Below are positions 25,115 through 33,561 of a DNA stretch of 64,000 nucleotides, in pieces. Under the pieces are notes generated by a model. The model searched no databases, was not told the origin of the DNA, and worked only from the letters and a program-made list of their open reading frames with translations. This DNA comes from Microvirga sp052114605 (lineage in GTDB: Bacteria; Pseudomonadota; Alphaproteobacteria; Rhizobiales; Beijerinckiaceae). Within the stretch, counting starts at the first letter, position 1. Each line of letters opens with the position of its first letter. The DNA is taken from positions 62,001 through 126,000 of the forward strand of contig NZ_JBFRFB010000003.1 in the NCBI RefSeq assembly GCF_052114605.1. Reading direction: 5' to 3'. The position numbers and the translations under genes were made by a program.

Positions 25115-26020
25115 ATGGCCCGCCGTTTCATCACCCTGGACGTGTTCACCGCGCAGCGTTTCGCAGGCAATCCTCTCGCTGTCGTGCTCGATGCGGAAGG
25201 GCTCGACGATGCCGCGATGCAGACCATCGCGAAGGAGTTCAATCTCTCGGAGACCGTCTTTGTGTTTCCGCCCGCCGATGCGCATCAGCGGGCCGATATC
25301 CGCATTTTTACGATCAAGCGCGAGTTGCCTTTCGCGGGTCATCCAACAGTAGGAACGGCGGTGCTGCTGGCTCTTCTCGACCGGAGCGGAGAGGCAGGCG
25401 CCGTTGCCTTCGGCTTGAAGGAAAAGGTCGGAATCGTTCCCTGTGCCGTCGAGGTGAAGGATGCGATGAGCGGCGAAGCACGCTTCCGCCTGCCGCGCCT
25501 GCCGTCCTCCTGGGGCGAGGGCAAGGAAAGCGCCGATTGCGCGTGGGCGCTCGGTCTCGATCCGAAGGAAATCGGGTTCGCGCGCCATGTGCCGAGCCGT
25601 CATTCGGCGGGTGTCGCTTACGATCTCGTGCCCGTCGCTTCTCTCGATGCACTCGCCCGCGCCTATCCGCAGGGCGAGGCCTTCGACAAGGCGTTCGCGG
25701 ACAGCGATCATCCATCGGCTTATGTTTATGCGCGCATGGATGAAGCGGAAGGTCTGCGCTTCCGCGCACGCATGTTCGGGCCGGGCATGGGCATCATCGA
25801 GGATCCGGCGACAGGCTCCGCTGCGGCAGCCTTCGCCGGCGCTCTCATGCAGTGCGAGCCGCTGGGCGATGGCGAGCACAATATCCTCATCGAGCAGGGC
25901 ATCGAGATGGGACGGCCGAGCGAGATCCGCTTGCAGATGACCATTAAGAACGGCGCGCTGGTCTCCGCCGAAATCGGCGGCAGCGCCATCATGATAAGCC
26001 GCAGCGAGCTTCTGGTATGA
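25115..26020 (+). CDS. PhzF family isomerase/epimerase
   Basis: A PhzF-like protein of about 301 residues with the diaminopimelate-epimerase fold. Landmarks are TLDVFTAQRFAGNPLAVVLDAEGL, the catalytic-glutamate segment EFNLSETVFVFPP, ELPFAGHPTVGTA, and GIIEDPATGSAAAAFAGAL. The ATG at 25115 is preferred over the upstream TTG. Family members act in phenazine synthesis but most are of unknown substrate, and no other phenazine gene is here. It overlaps the next start by 4 bp. Confidence 0.9.
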   Translation: MARRFITLDVFTAQRFAGNPLAVVLDAEGLDDAAMQTIAKEFNLSETVFVFPPADAHQRADIRIFTIKRELPFAGHPTVGTAVLLALLDRSGEAGAVAFGLKEKVGIVPCAVEVKDAMSGEARFRLPRLPSSWGEGKESADCAWALGLDPKEIGFARHVPSRHSAGVAYDLVPVASLDALARAYPQGEAFDKAFADSDHPSAYVYARMDEAEGLRFRARMFGPGMGIIEDPATGSAAAAFAGALMQCEPLGDGEHNILIEQGIEMGRPSEIRLQMTIKNGALVSAEIGGSAIMISRSELLV

Positions 26021-26730
26021 GTTCCGAAGTGGAGATCCGGCGCGTCTCGCGTGTCGAGGCGCGCTGCGTTCCCATGGAATGGGAATGGGCCGAGCGGAAC
26101 CGCGATCTCATCGATGCGAACTGGCAACGGCGTGTTGCGGACAAGCCGAAGATGTTCAACGGGCGCGTGTTGCTGCTGCGCGATCTGGAGTTCGGGCAGG
26201 ACGTCTGCCGCAACACCTATTTTGAGACGAACTACGCGAACCTCATTGCGTGGATCGACAAGGGCTATCCCGACAAGAGCATCGCGAATGGTTTCGCCAT
26301 GGGCGCCCTGCGCGGCTCGGACGGTGCTTTCATCTGCGGCGTGATGGCGGCGCATACGGCGAATGCGGGGCGCGTCTATTTCGCGGCGGGCACGCCTGAT
26401 TTCTCGGATCTGAGACCAGACGGCAGCGTCGATCTCGCGACGAGCCTCACCCGTGAATTGACCGAGGAAACGGGCCTTACCGAAGCCGACTTCCACGTCG
26501 ATGACGAATGGATCATTGTTCAGCGCTGGCCGACCATCNCCCTGCTGCGGATGGTGACGATGCCCGTGGCGGCGGAGGAGGGCGCGGCGATCATCCGCGC
26601 CAACATTGCCAAGGAGGCAGAGCCCGAATTGCAGGATGTGCTGATCGTTCGGAGCGTCGACGATATCGACTGCGAGACGATGCCGCTTTTCCTGCAATCC
26701 TTCTTCGAGTGGATGTTCACTCACACATAG
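26017..26730 (+). CDS. NUDIX hydrolase-like protein with one ambiguous base
   Basis: A 237-residue protein with the NUDIX core REUxEExGU (RELTEETGL, residues 148-156), although the upstream glycine and first glutamate of the full NUDIX box are not conserved. The N-terminal 80 residues (RVSRVEARCVPMEWEWAERN and on) are outside the standard domain. Base 26539 is an N, giving one unknown residue near position 175. Start ATG overlaps the PhzF stop. Substrate, likely a nucleoside diphosphate derivative, is unknown. Confidence 0.78.
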   Translation: MSSEVEIRRVSRVEARCVPMEWEWAERNRDLIDANWQRRVADKPKMFNGRVLLLRDLEFGQDVCRNTYFETNYANLIAWIDKGYPDKSIANGFAMGALRGSDGAFICGVMAAHTANAGRVYFAAGTPDFSDLRPDGSVDLATSLTRELTEETGLTEADFHVDDEWIIVQRWPTIXLLRMVTMPVAAEEGAAIIRANIAKEAEPELQDVLIVRSVDDIDCETMPLFLQSFFEWMFTHT

Positions 26731-27053
26731 CCGTGACGCCGCTTCGTCGCGTTGATCATGCGCACCGCATCCGCATCGCGCCCGGCGCTGCAGGCGGCCT
26801 CGGCCTGGGCGATTTCCCGGTCGACACGGTTGTAGACGGACTGGCCCACATGGCCCATGGCGAGGTCGTTGTTCATGACAGCCCGGTAGCGGGCCACCTC
26901 GCCCTGGCAGCCCGTGCCCGTCGGCATGCTGAAGCTTGAGGGCGTCACGCTTGTGCTGGCCGGAGCGGGAGCCGTGGAAGCCGTCTGATTACAGGCGGCC
27001 AGCGGGAGAGCCAGGAGGCCGGCGAGGCACAGCAGGCGGATGGATGGTTTCAT
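26721..27053 (-). CDS. small putative lipoprotein
   Basis: A 110-residue protein starting at ATG 27053 with a lipoprotein signal (SIRLLCLAGLLALPLAAC; lipobox LAAC), so it should be lipid-anchored after residue 21. A Ser/Thr/Ala/Pro linker follows, then a small domain with GCQGEVARYRAVMNNDLAMG and EAACSAGRDADAVRMINATKRRHGY. Two cysteines outside the lipobox may pair. I know of no assigned function. Its 3' end overlaps the NUDIX gene by 10 bp in convergent orientation. Confidence 0.78.
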   Translation of the reverse strand: MKPSIRLLCLAGLLALPLAACNQTASTAPAPASTSVTPSSFSMPTGTGCQGEVARYRAVMNNDLAMGHVGQSVYNRVDREIAQAEAACSAGRDADAVRMINATKRRHGYV

Positions 27054-27280
27054 AGGAAGCCCCTTTGATCTGGATGGTCGAAAATGAATATAAGCCAAGC
27101 TTGACCTGATCTAGTGCGATTTCCCGTCCTTCCAGCCCTGATGGAATTCGGGAAACTTCCCATACAATAGTCGTGCCTTGGCTTTTCGTTTGTTTCAAAG
27201 GCTTGCCTTCCGGGGGCGACCCCGTTACAAACGGGCCGTTGTTCGCGGCAAGGCCGCGGCCTTTGGAGGATTGGGCAGCG

Positions 27281-27376
27281 ATGAATATCGGCTCCCACAG
27301 CGCAGAAAAGAACGGCACCGCTCCAGCGGCCGGTCGCGCGCGTCTCCTTGGCCTCCTTCTCCTTAGCCGCCCCTGA
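27281..27376 (+). CDS. leuA leader peptide
   Basis: A 31-codon frame starting MNIGSHSAEKNG and ending RLLGLLLLSRP, so six Leu codons fall within seven residues near its end. GGAGGA lies 11 nt before the ATG and the stop is 109 bp before leuA. This is the expected form of a leucine-sensing leader. A hairpin (CCCCTGAG near 27370 with CTCAGGGG near 27404) overlaps the stop, but no T-run follows, so control may be by ribosome access or Rho rather than an intrinsic terminator. Confidence 0.8.
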   Translation: MNIGSHSAEKNGTAPAAGRARLLGLLLLSRP

Positions 27377-27484
27377 GGGTCGTCTGGGCTTTGTCGCCTG
27401 GGCTCTCAGGGGACACGAGACAAGCAGGAACAACCCTGAGCGTGTGACCGACCCCTGGCCCGCTCCCCCGAGAAGGACAAGACC

Positions 27485-29047
27485 ATGACCGCCAATATTT
27501 CCGGCTCCTCCAAGGACCGCGTCATCATCTTCGACACCACCCTGCGCGACGGTGAGCAATGCCCCGGCGCGACCATGACCCTGGAAGAGAAGCTCGAGGT
27601 TGCAGCCCTGCTCGATACCATGGGTGTCGATGTCATCGAGGCAGGCTTTCCCATCGCCTCCAACGGCGATTTCGAGGCGGTTTCGCTCATCGCCCAACAG
27701 GTGAAGAACGCCACCGTCGCCGGTCTCGCCCGCGCGATCTCCGCCGACATCGCCCGTGCGGGCGAAGCGGTGCGCCACGCAGCCAAGCCCCGCATCCACA
27801 CGTTCGTTTCCACCTCGCCGATCCATCTGGCGCACCAGATGCGCAAGACTGAAGAAGAGGTTCTGGAGATCATCACCACCACCGTGACGCAGGCCCGTAA
27901 CCTCATCGAGGATATCGAGTGGTCCGCCATGGACGCTACACGCACGCCCATCGATTACCTGTGCCGCTGCGTGGAAGCCGCCATCAAGTCCGGCGCCACC
28001 ACCATCAACCTGCCTGACACGGTGGGCTATGCGACGCCGGATGAATACCGCGCCATGTTCAAGGCCGTGCGCGAGCGCGTGCCGAATGCGGACAAGGCGA
28101 TCTTCTCCGCCCATTGCCACAACGACCTGGGATTGGCGGTCGCCAATTCGCTGGCTGCGTTGGAAGGCGGCGCGCGCCAGATCGAATGCACCCTCAACGG
28201 CATCGGCGAGCGCGCGGGCAACGCGGCGCTGGAAGAGATCGTGATGGCGATCAAGACCCGTGGCGACGTGCTGCCCTACGAGACCGGTATCGAGGCGACG
28301 ATGCTGACCCGCGCATCGAAGCTCGCTTCCGCTGCGACGTCTTTCCCCGTGCAGTACAACAAGGCCATCGTGGGCCGGAACGCGTTCGCGCATGAGAGCG
28401 GCATCCACCAGGACGGCATGCTGAAGAATGCGCAGACCTACGAGATCATGACGCCGGAAAGTGTTGGTGTGTCCAAGACCTCGCTGGTCATGGGCAAGCA
28501 TTCCGGCCGCGCGGCTTTCCGCAACAAGCTGGAAGAGCTGGGTTATCAATTGTCCGACAACCAATTCCAGGATGCCTTCGAGCGCTTCAAGGACCTCGCC
28601 GACCGCAAGAAGCACGTCTACGACGAAGACATCGAGGCGCTGGTCGATCAGAACATCGCCACCGCGCATGACCGCATCAAGCTGGTCTCGCTCTCCATCG
28701 TCGCTGGTACGCGCGGCCCGCAGCGCGCCACCATGCGCCTGACGGTCGATGGCAACACCGTCGTTGAGGAGCAGGAGGGCAACGGCCCGGTTGACGCCAC
28801 CTTCAACGCCATCAAGGCGCTGGTGCCGCATGAGGCTGTGTTGGAGCTCTATCAGGTGCATGCGGTGACGGAAGGTACGGATGCGCAGGCCGAAGTGTCG
28901 GTGCGCCTCTCCGCCGACGACCGCAGCGTGACCTCCCGCGCCGCCGACCCCGACACGCTGGTCGCCTCCGCGCAGGCCTATCTCGGCGCGCTGAACAAGC
29001 TCATGAGCCGAGGCGGACGCCTGCACGCGCAGCACGCGGCGGAGTAG
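27485..29047 (+). CDS. leuA: 2-isopropylmalate synthase
   Basis: First committed step of leucine synthesis, condensing acetyl-CoA with 2-oxoisovalerate. The 520-residue enzyme has the family signature DTTLRDGEQCPGATM, VDVIEAGFPIASNGDF, the metal ligands in FSAHCHNDLGLAVANS and the GIHQDGMLKN substrate segment, followed by the C-terminal regulatory domain (residues 400-515) that carries leucine feedback. It is preceded by the leader at 27281. AAGGAC lies 6 nt before the ATG. Confidence 0.96.
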   Translation: MTANISGSSKDRVIIFDTTLRDGEQCPGATMTLEEKLEVAALLDTMGVDVIEAGFPIASNGDFEAVSLIAQQVKNATVAGLARAISADIARAGEAVRHAAKPRIHTFVSTSPIHLAHQMRKTEEEVLEIITTTVTQARNLIEDIEWSAMDATRTPIDYLCRCVEAAIKSGATTINLPDTVGYATPDEYRAMFKAVRERVPNADKAIFSAHCHNDLGLAVANSLAALEGGARQIECTLNGIGERAGNAALEEIVMAIKTRGDVLPYETGIEATMLTRASKLASAATSFPVQYNKAIVGRNAFAHESGIHQDGMLKNAQTYEIMTPESVGVSKTSLVMGKHSGRAAFRNKLEELGYQLSDNQFQDAFERFKDLADRKKHVYDEDIEALVDQNIATAHDRIKLVSLSIVAGTRGPQRATMRLTVDGNTVVEEQEGNGPVDATFNAIKALVPHEAVLELYQVHAVTEGTDAQAEVSVRLSADDRSVTSRAADPDTLVASAQAYLGALNKLMSRGGRLHAQHAAE

Positions 29048-29054
29048 GGCTGAC

Positions 29055-29159
29055 ACTCTCCACGTCATGGCCGGGCTTGTCCCGGCCATCCCGATGCGAA
29101 GAGTGCAGCGCTCACCATGATCGGGATCACCGGCACAAGGCCGGTGATGACGTGAGAGT
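29055..29159. repeat. composite palindromic intergenic element
   Basis: ACTCTCCACGTCAT at the left end and ATGACGTGAGAGT at the right end are near-perfect inverted repeats. Inside lie two further palindromes, GGCCGGG/CCCGGCC and CACCGGC/GCCGGTG. The element, of about 105 bp, starts 8 bp after leuA and resembles the mosaic palindromes scattered in rhizobial and methylobacterial genomes. It may also terminate leuA. Confidence 0.7.
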
Positions 29160-29191
29160 AATCTGGTTCGATCTCTCGCCCAGCCAGACCA

Positions 29192-29224
29192 CCCCCACCC
29201 TAGCCCTCCCCGTGAGGGGGAGGG
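29192..29224. repeat. palindromic repeat related to the DUF559 flanks
   Basis: CCCCCACCC, TAG, then CCCTCCCC and GGGGGAGGG. Same arrangement as the repeats around the DUF559 gene at 19371 and 19764 (a C-rich lead, then an inverted CCTCCC/GGGAGG palindrome), but with no associated gene. Confidence 0.6.
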
Positions 29225-29258
29225 AACACGCGCGCACCGTTATGTTCACTCTTTGTTC

Positions 29259-29287
29259 TTGACAATGATCCTAACCTTGGCTATGGT
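29259..29287 (+). promoter_or_regulatory. strong candidate promoter in leuA-lrp gap
   Basis: TTGACA at 29259-29264 and TATGGT at 29282-29287 are 17 bp apart. No open frame with a ribosome site follows, but a GC-rich foldable stretch does, so it likely drives an untranslated RNA. Confidence 0.55.
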
Positions 29288-29293
29288 GGGCAC

Positions 29294-29450
29294 AGCCTGA
29301 TCCACCGAGGGGCGCGCTCGCGAGGCGTCGTGATTGTGGGATCGGGCACGGTCCTGCTGTGGGTGTCGCAAGCCCGCTGACGGGAGGCCCTCCGCTGCAA
29401 GACGCGGTGTACGCCTAAAAAAGCCGTGCGCGGGGAGCCGTCAGGTTCTC
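29294..29450 (+). ncRNA. candidate structured RNA, possibly 6S-like
   Basis: The ~157-nt stretch after the promoter at 29259 folds back on itself: GCCTGA (29295-29300) with TCAGGT (29441-29446), and AGGCGT (29323-29328) with ACGCCT (29411-29416), forming nested outer helices as in a long rod. The size, the outer-stem geometry and the intergenic place are those of 6S RNA, but I cannot match a diagnostic sequence. No open frame is credible here. Ends are approximate and the identity is open. Confidence 0.4.
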
Positions 29451-29561
29451 AACACAAACACACACGAGCCGGACGCCTCCTCGCGCCCTCCCTCGACTGA
29501 TACACCCTCGGGCGAACCACGCCGCGAGGCCGTTCCCACTTGTTCTTTGACAGACAAACCC

Positions 29562-29652
29562 GTGTCATCCTCAGCGAGGGAAGGGGACCCACGGTCAAGT
29601 GTAGCGCGATGGATTCCCGTCCCCTCCGCTTCGATCCGGTTGGGAATGACAC
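29562..29652. repeat. palindromic intergenic element
   Basis: Bounded by GTGTCATCC on the left and GGGAATGACAC on the right, inverted with respect to each other. A similar size to the element at 29055. It probably belongs to the small palindromic repeats common in this group of genomes. Its right edge is about 70 bp from the 3' end of the Lrp gene. Confidence 0.55.
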
Positions 29653-29725
29653 TCCCATCATTGCCAGCATTTCGGAAACCGGGCAGTGCCGTCGCATATT
29701 ATTAGAAGTGTCGCCGAAACTTCTC

Positions 29726-30196
29726 TCAATCCATCACCGGAATTGGACTCTGAGGCTTGATGGTCGATAGCACGAAGCTTGAGCGAACATCGGCGACGCC
29801 GGGCAGGGTGAGCAGGCGGTTCATGGTGAACTCGCCGAAATTCTCGATGTCCTTCGCGACCACATGGACGATGAGATCCACCTCGCCGGCGAGCGCGTGA
29901 CAGGCAATGACTTCCTCGTAACCCTTCAGGCGTTCCACGAGGCGGGTGCGCCAGCCAGGCTCCGATTGCTCAAGCTTGATGAACACGAAGGCCTCCACCT
30001 CGAAGCCCAGGGCTTTGCGGTTCACGAGCGCCCGATAGCCTTCGATGATCCCATCCTCCTCCAGCGCCTTGAGCCTCCGCAGGCACGGGGAGGCGGCAAG
30101 CCCCACCTTCTCGGCTAGGGCCGCATTGGGCATCCGCCCCTCGCCTTGGAGAACGCGCAGGATGCGCCTGTCGGATGGGGAAAGAGGGCGCTTCAT
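29726..30196 (-). CDS. Lrp/AsnC family transcriptional regulator
   Basis: A 156-residue feast/famine regulator: the helix-turn-helix spans SDRRILRVLQGEGRMPNAALAEKVGLAASPCLRRLKALEEDGII, and the C-terminal RAM domain carries YEEVIACHALAGEVDLIVHVVAKD. ATG 30196 (MKRPLSPSDRR) is preferred over the upstream 30226, as a GAGG ribosome site lies before it. It is divergent from phhA across 128 bp, which suggests it senses phenylalanine or tyrosine and controls phhA. Confidence 0.9.
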   Translation of the reverse strand: MKRPLSPSDRRILRVLQGEGRMPNAALAEKVGLAASPCLRRLKALEEDGIIEGYRALVNRKALGFEVEAFVFIKLEQSEPGWRTRLVERLKGYEEVIACHALAGEVDLIVHVVAKDIENFGEFTMNRLLTLPGVADVRSSFVLSTIKPQSPIPVMD

Positions 30197-30323
30197 GGAT
30201 GACCTCATTGATGGCTTCCAGGTCATCTTATGACTGTCACGGCCAAGTTCCAGATGCGTTCAGGCGGATAATGACCGGGGCAGGGTGCTATTCTACCGCA
30301 ATAATAAGGACGGAGGAAACACC

Positions 30324-31181
30324 ATGAACACGGCCACCGGCAGCGACGACCCGCGCGATTACATGCGCGACCAGGGCTTTGAGAATTACACCGAAGCCGA
30401 CCATGCGACCTGGAACATCCTGGCCAAGCGTCAGCGGGAGATTCTCAAGGGCCGCATTGCCGACCAGTTTCTGGAAGGGCTGGACCGCCTCGGCATCGGC
30501 GAGGAGGGCATTCCCGACTTCCGGGTGCTGAATCAGCGCTTGAAGGCGGCGACAGGCTGGGAGGTGGTGGCCGTGCCGGGGCTCATCCCCGATCTCGCCT
30601 TCTTCCGCATGCTGGCGAACCGCCAGTTCCCTGCGGGCTTCTGGATCCGCAAACCGGAGCAGGTCGATTACATCGAGGAGCCGGATATATTCCACGACGT
30701 GTTCGGCCATGTGCCGCTGATCATGCAGCCGATCTATGCCGACTACCTTGAGGCATACGGCAAGGCGGGCCTCGTGGCCGCCGAGCATGGCGCTCTGAAG
30801 TATTTGGCGCGGCTCTATTGGTACACTGTGGAGTTCGCCTTGGCCCAGACGCCGGAAGGCATGCGTATCGTCGGCGCCGGCATCGCCTCCTCGCCGGGCG
30901 AGACGATCTTCGCGCTGGAGAGCCCCTCGCCGAACCGGGTCGCCTTCGATCTCGGCCGCGTCATGCGCACCCTCTACCGGATCGATGACTACCAGGAGAC
31001 CTATTTCGTGCTCGACGGCGTCGAAGCCTGGCCGAGCCTGGATGTCGAGGCCCTGATCCCCCTGTGGAAGGAGTTGGCGACACAGGTCGAGATTCAGCCC
31101 GGAGAAATCCAGGATGAGGACCGCGTTATTACTCGCGGCGATGGCAGTTATCATCGAGGGAAATCAAAATCCGCCGCCTGA
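30324..31181 (+). CDS. phhA: phenylalanine-4-hydroxylase
   Basis: Converts phenylalanine to tyrosine with tetrahydrobiopterin and oxygen. The iron ligands are visible: His124 and His129 in FHDVFGHVP, and Glu170 in LYWYTVEFAL; the 41-residue spacing between the second His and the Glu equals that of the Chromobacterium enzyme. GGAGGA precedes the ATG at 30324; the frame open from 30285 is not the start. It is 285 residues, a normal bacterial length. No pterin-recycling gene (phhB) is adjacent. Confidence 0.95.
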   Translation: MNTATGSDDPRDYMRDQGFENYTEADHATWNILAKRQREILKGRIADQFLEGLDRLGIGEEGIPDFRVLNQRLKAATGWEVVAVPGLIPDLAFFRMLANRQFPAGFWIRKPEQVDYIEEPDIFHDVFGHVPLIMQPIYADYLEAYGKAGLVAAEHGALKYLARLYWYTVEFALAQTPEGMRIVGAGIASSPGETIFALESPSPNRVAFDLGRVMRTLYRIDDYQETYFVLDGVEAWPSLDVEALIPLWKELATQVEIQPGEIQDEDRVITRGDGSYHRGKSKSAA

Positions 31182-31210
31182 CGCAAAAACCTTTGCAAAT
31201 GGGCTAGACA

Positions 31211-31242
31211 GAGGCCGTGCGGTTTGTTACACGCACGGCCTC
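31211..31242 (+). terminator. hairpin after phhA
   Basis: GAGGCCGTGCG (31211-31221) pairs with CGCACGGCCTC (31232-31242), an 11-bp stem around a 10-nt loop. Only a short TTC follows, so it is a weak intrinsic terminator at best. It lies 30 bp after the phhA stop and 39 bp before tRNA-Lys. Confidence 0.5.
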
Positions 31243-31280
31243 TTCAGCGGATAACGCGCCGCTGAAAACGTTTTGGTCAC

Positions 31281-31356
<76 letters not shown>

Positions 31357-31543
31357 AAACTTTCCGCTAGAATCTCAAGAATTTCATCTAAAATAGTTTC
31401 CGCTTCAATGCGGAGCGGCTCTTGCTATTTTACCCACGCTTTACAGACTTCGTTCGCTCTTCTTTCCTCTCGCATTAGCACATCGCAGCCTCCGCAAGCT
31501 TCGCATGCCCAGGGCCGAGCATTAGCTTGGCACCGATGCTTTC

Positions 31544-31765
31544 GTGCGTGATCTCCTGATGCGCATCATCTACGGCGCCAGCAACTTATTGTTGGGATCG
31601 TTCGTGACGGTAAGCGTCGGCCTCGTGGTCGGACCGACGCTTATCCTGATCGCCAGCACACCAAGGGGCAGGACGAATGCCATCATCATGCAAGGCATCG
31701 ACGTTCTCCTGTTGATCTCTCAACTTTTCCTATCGCTCAGCATCCTCATCCTGCTCGGCTTATGA
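31544..31765 (+). CDS. small hypothetical membrane protein
   Basis: A possible 73-residue protein with two hydrophobic stretches (residues 14-38 and 50-73) joined by a polar loop STPRGRTNAI. The start is GTG 31544 or ATG 31559, with no clear ribosome site. No family recognised. The plausible membrane topology argues for a gene; the poor start argues against. Confidence 0.35.
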   Translation: MRDLLMRIIYGASNLLLGSFVTVSVGLVVGPTLILIASTPRGRTNAIIMQGIDVLLLISQLFLSLSILILLGL

Positions 31766-32181
31766 AATGTCACTGCCGCTATCGCAGTCGGCGTCACTTC
31801 CATCGCCCAGCTTGCGCGCTCTGAAATGATTAGGTTGCTCGTAAGCGATTTCGTGTAAGCGGCCTTCGGCCGACCGCCTGATGCTTTCTCTTGGTAAGCC
31901 GACGCCCCCGGCAAAGGCCGCATAACGGTGTTCATTGCGCTTCCGAACGATGGAGGCGGATGGAAATGCCCTGAAGGGATAAGAGATACCTTCAAGATAC
32001 TTACCTCATCTGCCTCTCTTTGGCGTGAGCATGGATAATTTGCAGGTGGCGGCCACGATATGGTGGCTCCGGTGCCTGGCACTACAATGATCCGAAAGTG
32101 GCGGCTGCCCTCCTGTCGCTCCCTCTGGTATATGAGAAGTATTCTCCGGCCGCGCTGAGTGGCCTGACCCATGGGGACGCA
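31766..32181. other. gene-free stretch
   Basis: About 415 bp with no credible gene. Frames here on both strands lack ribosome sites and plausible products. A GC palindrome GCGGCCTTCGGCCGACCGC is at about 31859. The last 80 bp presumably hold the promoter of the oxidase at 32182. Confidence 0.4.
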
Positions 32182-33549
32182 ATGTCACGTTCGAAGGCGA
32201 GGGTTGTCATCTGCGGTGCGGGCATTGCAGGCGTCGCGGCGGCTTATTCTCTCGCCGTCGAGCATGGCGTTGAGCATGTGGTGCTGGTCGACGAGGGCAA
32301 TCCGCTCTCGCTCACATCGGACAAGTCGACCGAGGCCTACCGCAACTGGTGGCCAGGGCCTGACTGGACGATGACCGCTTTCATGAACCGCAGTATCGAT
32401 CTCATCGAGAAGATCGCGCGGGCGACGGACAATCGCATTAACCTCAATCGCCGCGGATACGTGTTCGCGACTGCCGATCGGGACAAGATTCCCTTTCTAG
32501 AAACCATGGCGAAATCGGCCGAGGCGCGCGGCGGGGGCCCCGCCAGGTTTCACGATACACCGCAGAGCGCCTACACGCCGTCCTCAGAGCGCGGTTTCGA
32601 GGATTCGTTGACGGGCGCCGACGTCATCACCGATACAAGCTTGATCCGCCGGTATTTTCCTTTTCTTGCGCCTGAGACGGTTGCGCTCGCGCATGCCCGG
32701 CGCGCCGGCTGGCTCAGTGCCCAGCAACTCGGAATGGTGTTGCTGGAGGAGGCCCGCGCGCACGGCGCGCAGATCGTGAAAGGCCGCGTCACGGGCATCG
32801 ACACGCAAGGCGGCCGGGTGTGCGCGGTCGAGGTCGAACAGGAGGGCGGGCGGCAGGCTATCGCGGCGACGCATGCCGTTCTGGCCGCCGGGCCGATGCA
32901 GGTCGAAATGGCGCGCATGATCGGCGTTGAGCTGCCGATCAGAGCCGAGCGCCATTTCAAGGTCAGCTTCCCCGACACATTAGGCGGCATGCCGCGCAAT
33001 GCTCCGATGCTGATCTGGCTCGACGGGCAGCATCTGCCCTGGAACGACGAGGAGCGTGCCGCGGTCGCTGCCGATGAAGAGGCTCAATGGCTTCTCGGGC
33101 CATTTCCCGAAGGTGTGCATGGACGCCCCGATGGGGCATCGGCGACGCTCATCCTCTTCAACCATCACGGCGATGCGGTCGATCCGGTCTTCCCGCTGCC
33201 CGAGCCAGAATATTACGCCGAGATCGCGCTGCGGGGCATGTCGACCATGGTGCCGGGGCTCAAGGTCTATAACGGTGAGGTGCCGCGTCCCTACATCGAC
33301 GGCGGCTATTACATGAGGACGCAGGAGAACCGCCCACTGATCGGACCTGTTCCGGTCGAAGGCGCTTATATCTCGTGCGCGTATTCCGGTTTCGGAGTGA
33401 TGGCATCATGCGCGGGCGGAGAGCTCATCGCCCGCCACATCACGGAGTCGGAATTGCCCGATTATGCGCCGGCCTTCCTGCTCTCCCGCTATCAGGATCC
33501 CGCCTATAGCGCCTTATTAGAGCAATGGGGCGACGGCGGGCAGCTCTGA
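32182..33549 (+). CDS. FAD-dependent oxidoreductase, DAO/sarcosine oxidase-like
   Basis: A 455-residue amine or amino-acid oxidase/dehydrogenase. The dinucleotide motif VVICGAGIAGVAAAYSLAVEHGVEHVVLVDEG is near the N-terminus, then the SDKSTEAYRNWWPG segment, and near the C-terminus the FAD-contact segment MRTQENRPLIGPVPVEGAYISCAYSGFGVMASCAGGELIARHI. The ATG at 32182 (MSRSKARV) is chosen as the residues before it do not fit the fold. Substrate is unknown; the gene stands alone. Confidence 0.88.
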   Translation: MSRSKARVVICGAGIAGVAAAYSLAVEHGVEHVVLVDEGNPLSLTSDKSTEAYRNWWPGPDWTMTAFMNRSIDLIEKIARATDNRINLNRRGYVFATADRDKIPFLETMAKSAEARGGGPARFHDTPQSAYTPSSERGFEDSLTGADVITDTSLIRRYFPFLAPETVALAHARRAGWLSAQQLGMVLLEEARAHGAQIVKGRVTGIDTQGGRVCAVEVEQEGGRQAIAATHAVLAAGPMQVEMARMIGVELPIRAERHFKVSFPDTLGGMPRNAPMLIWLDGQHLPWNDEERAAVAADEEAQWLLGPFPEGVHGRPDGASATLILFNHHGDAVDPVFPLPEPEYYAEIALRGMSTMVPGLKVYNGEVPRPYIDGGYYMRTQENRPLIGPVPVEGAYISCAYSGFGVMASCAGGELIARHITESELPDYAPAFLLSRYQDPAYSALLEQWGDGGQL

Positions 33550-33561
33550 AGGATGGGCTCT

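Noticed and set aside
25115..26020. Phenazine biosynthesis gene
   Set aside because: Only the PhzF fold is present; no other phenazine gene lies nearby, so only a family name is justified.
27050..29089. 679-codon minus-strand frame over leuA
   Set aside because: Histidine/valine/glycine-rich shadow typical of GC-rich antisense; leuA on plus is unmistakable.
31720..32172. 150-codon minus-strand frame before the DAO oxidase
   Set aside because: No ribosome site, no recognisable features, crosses the probable promoter of the plus-strand gene.
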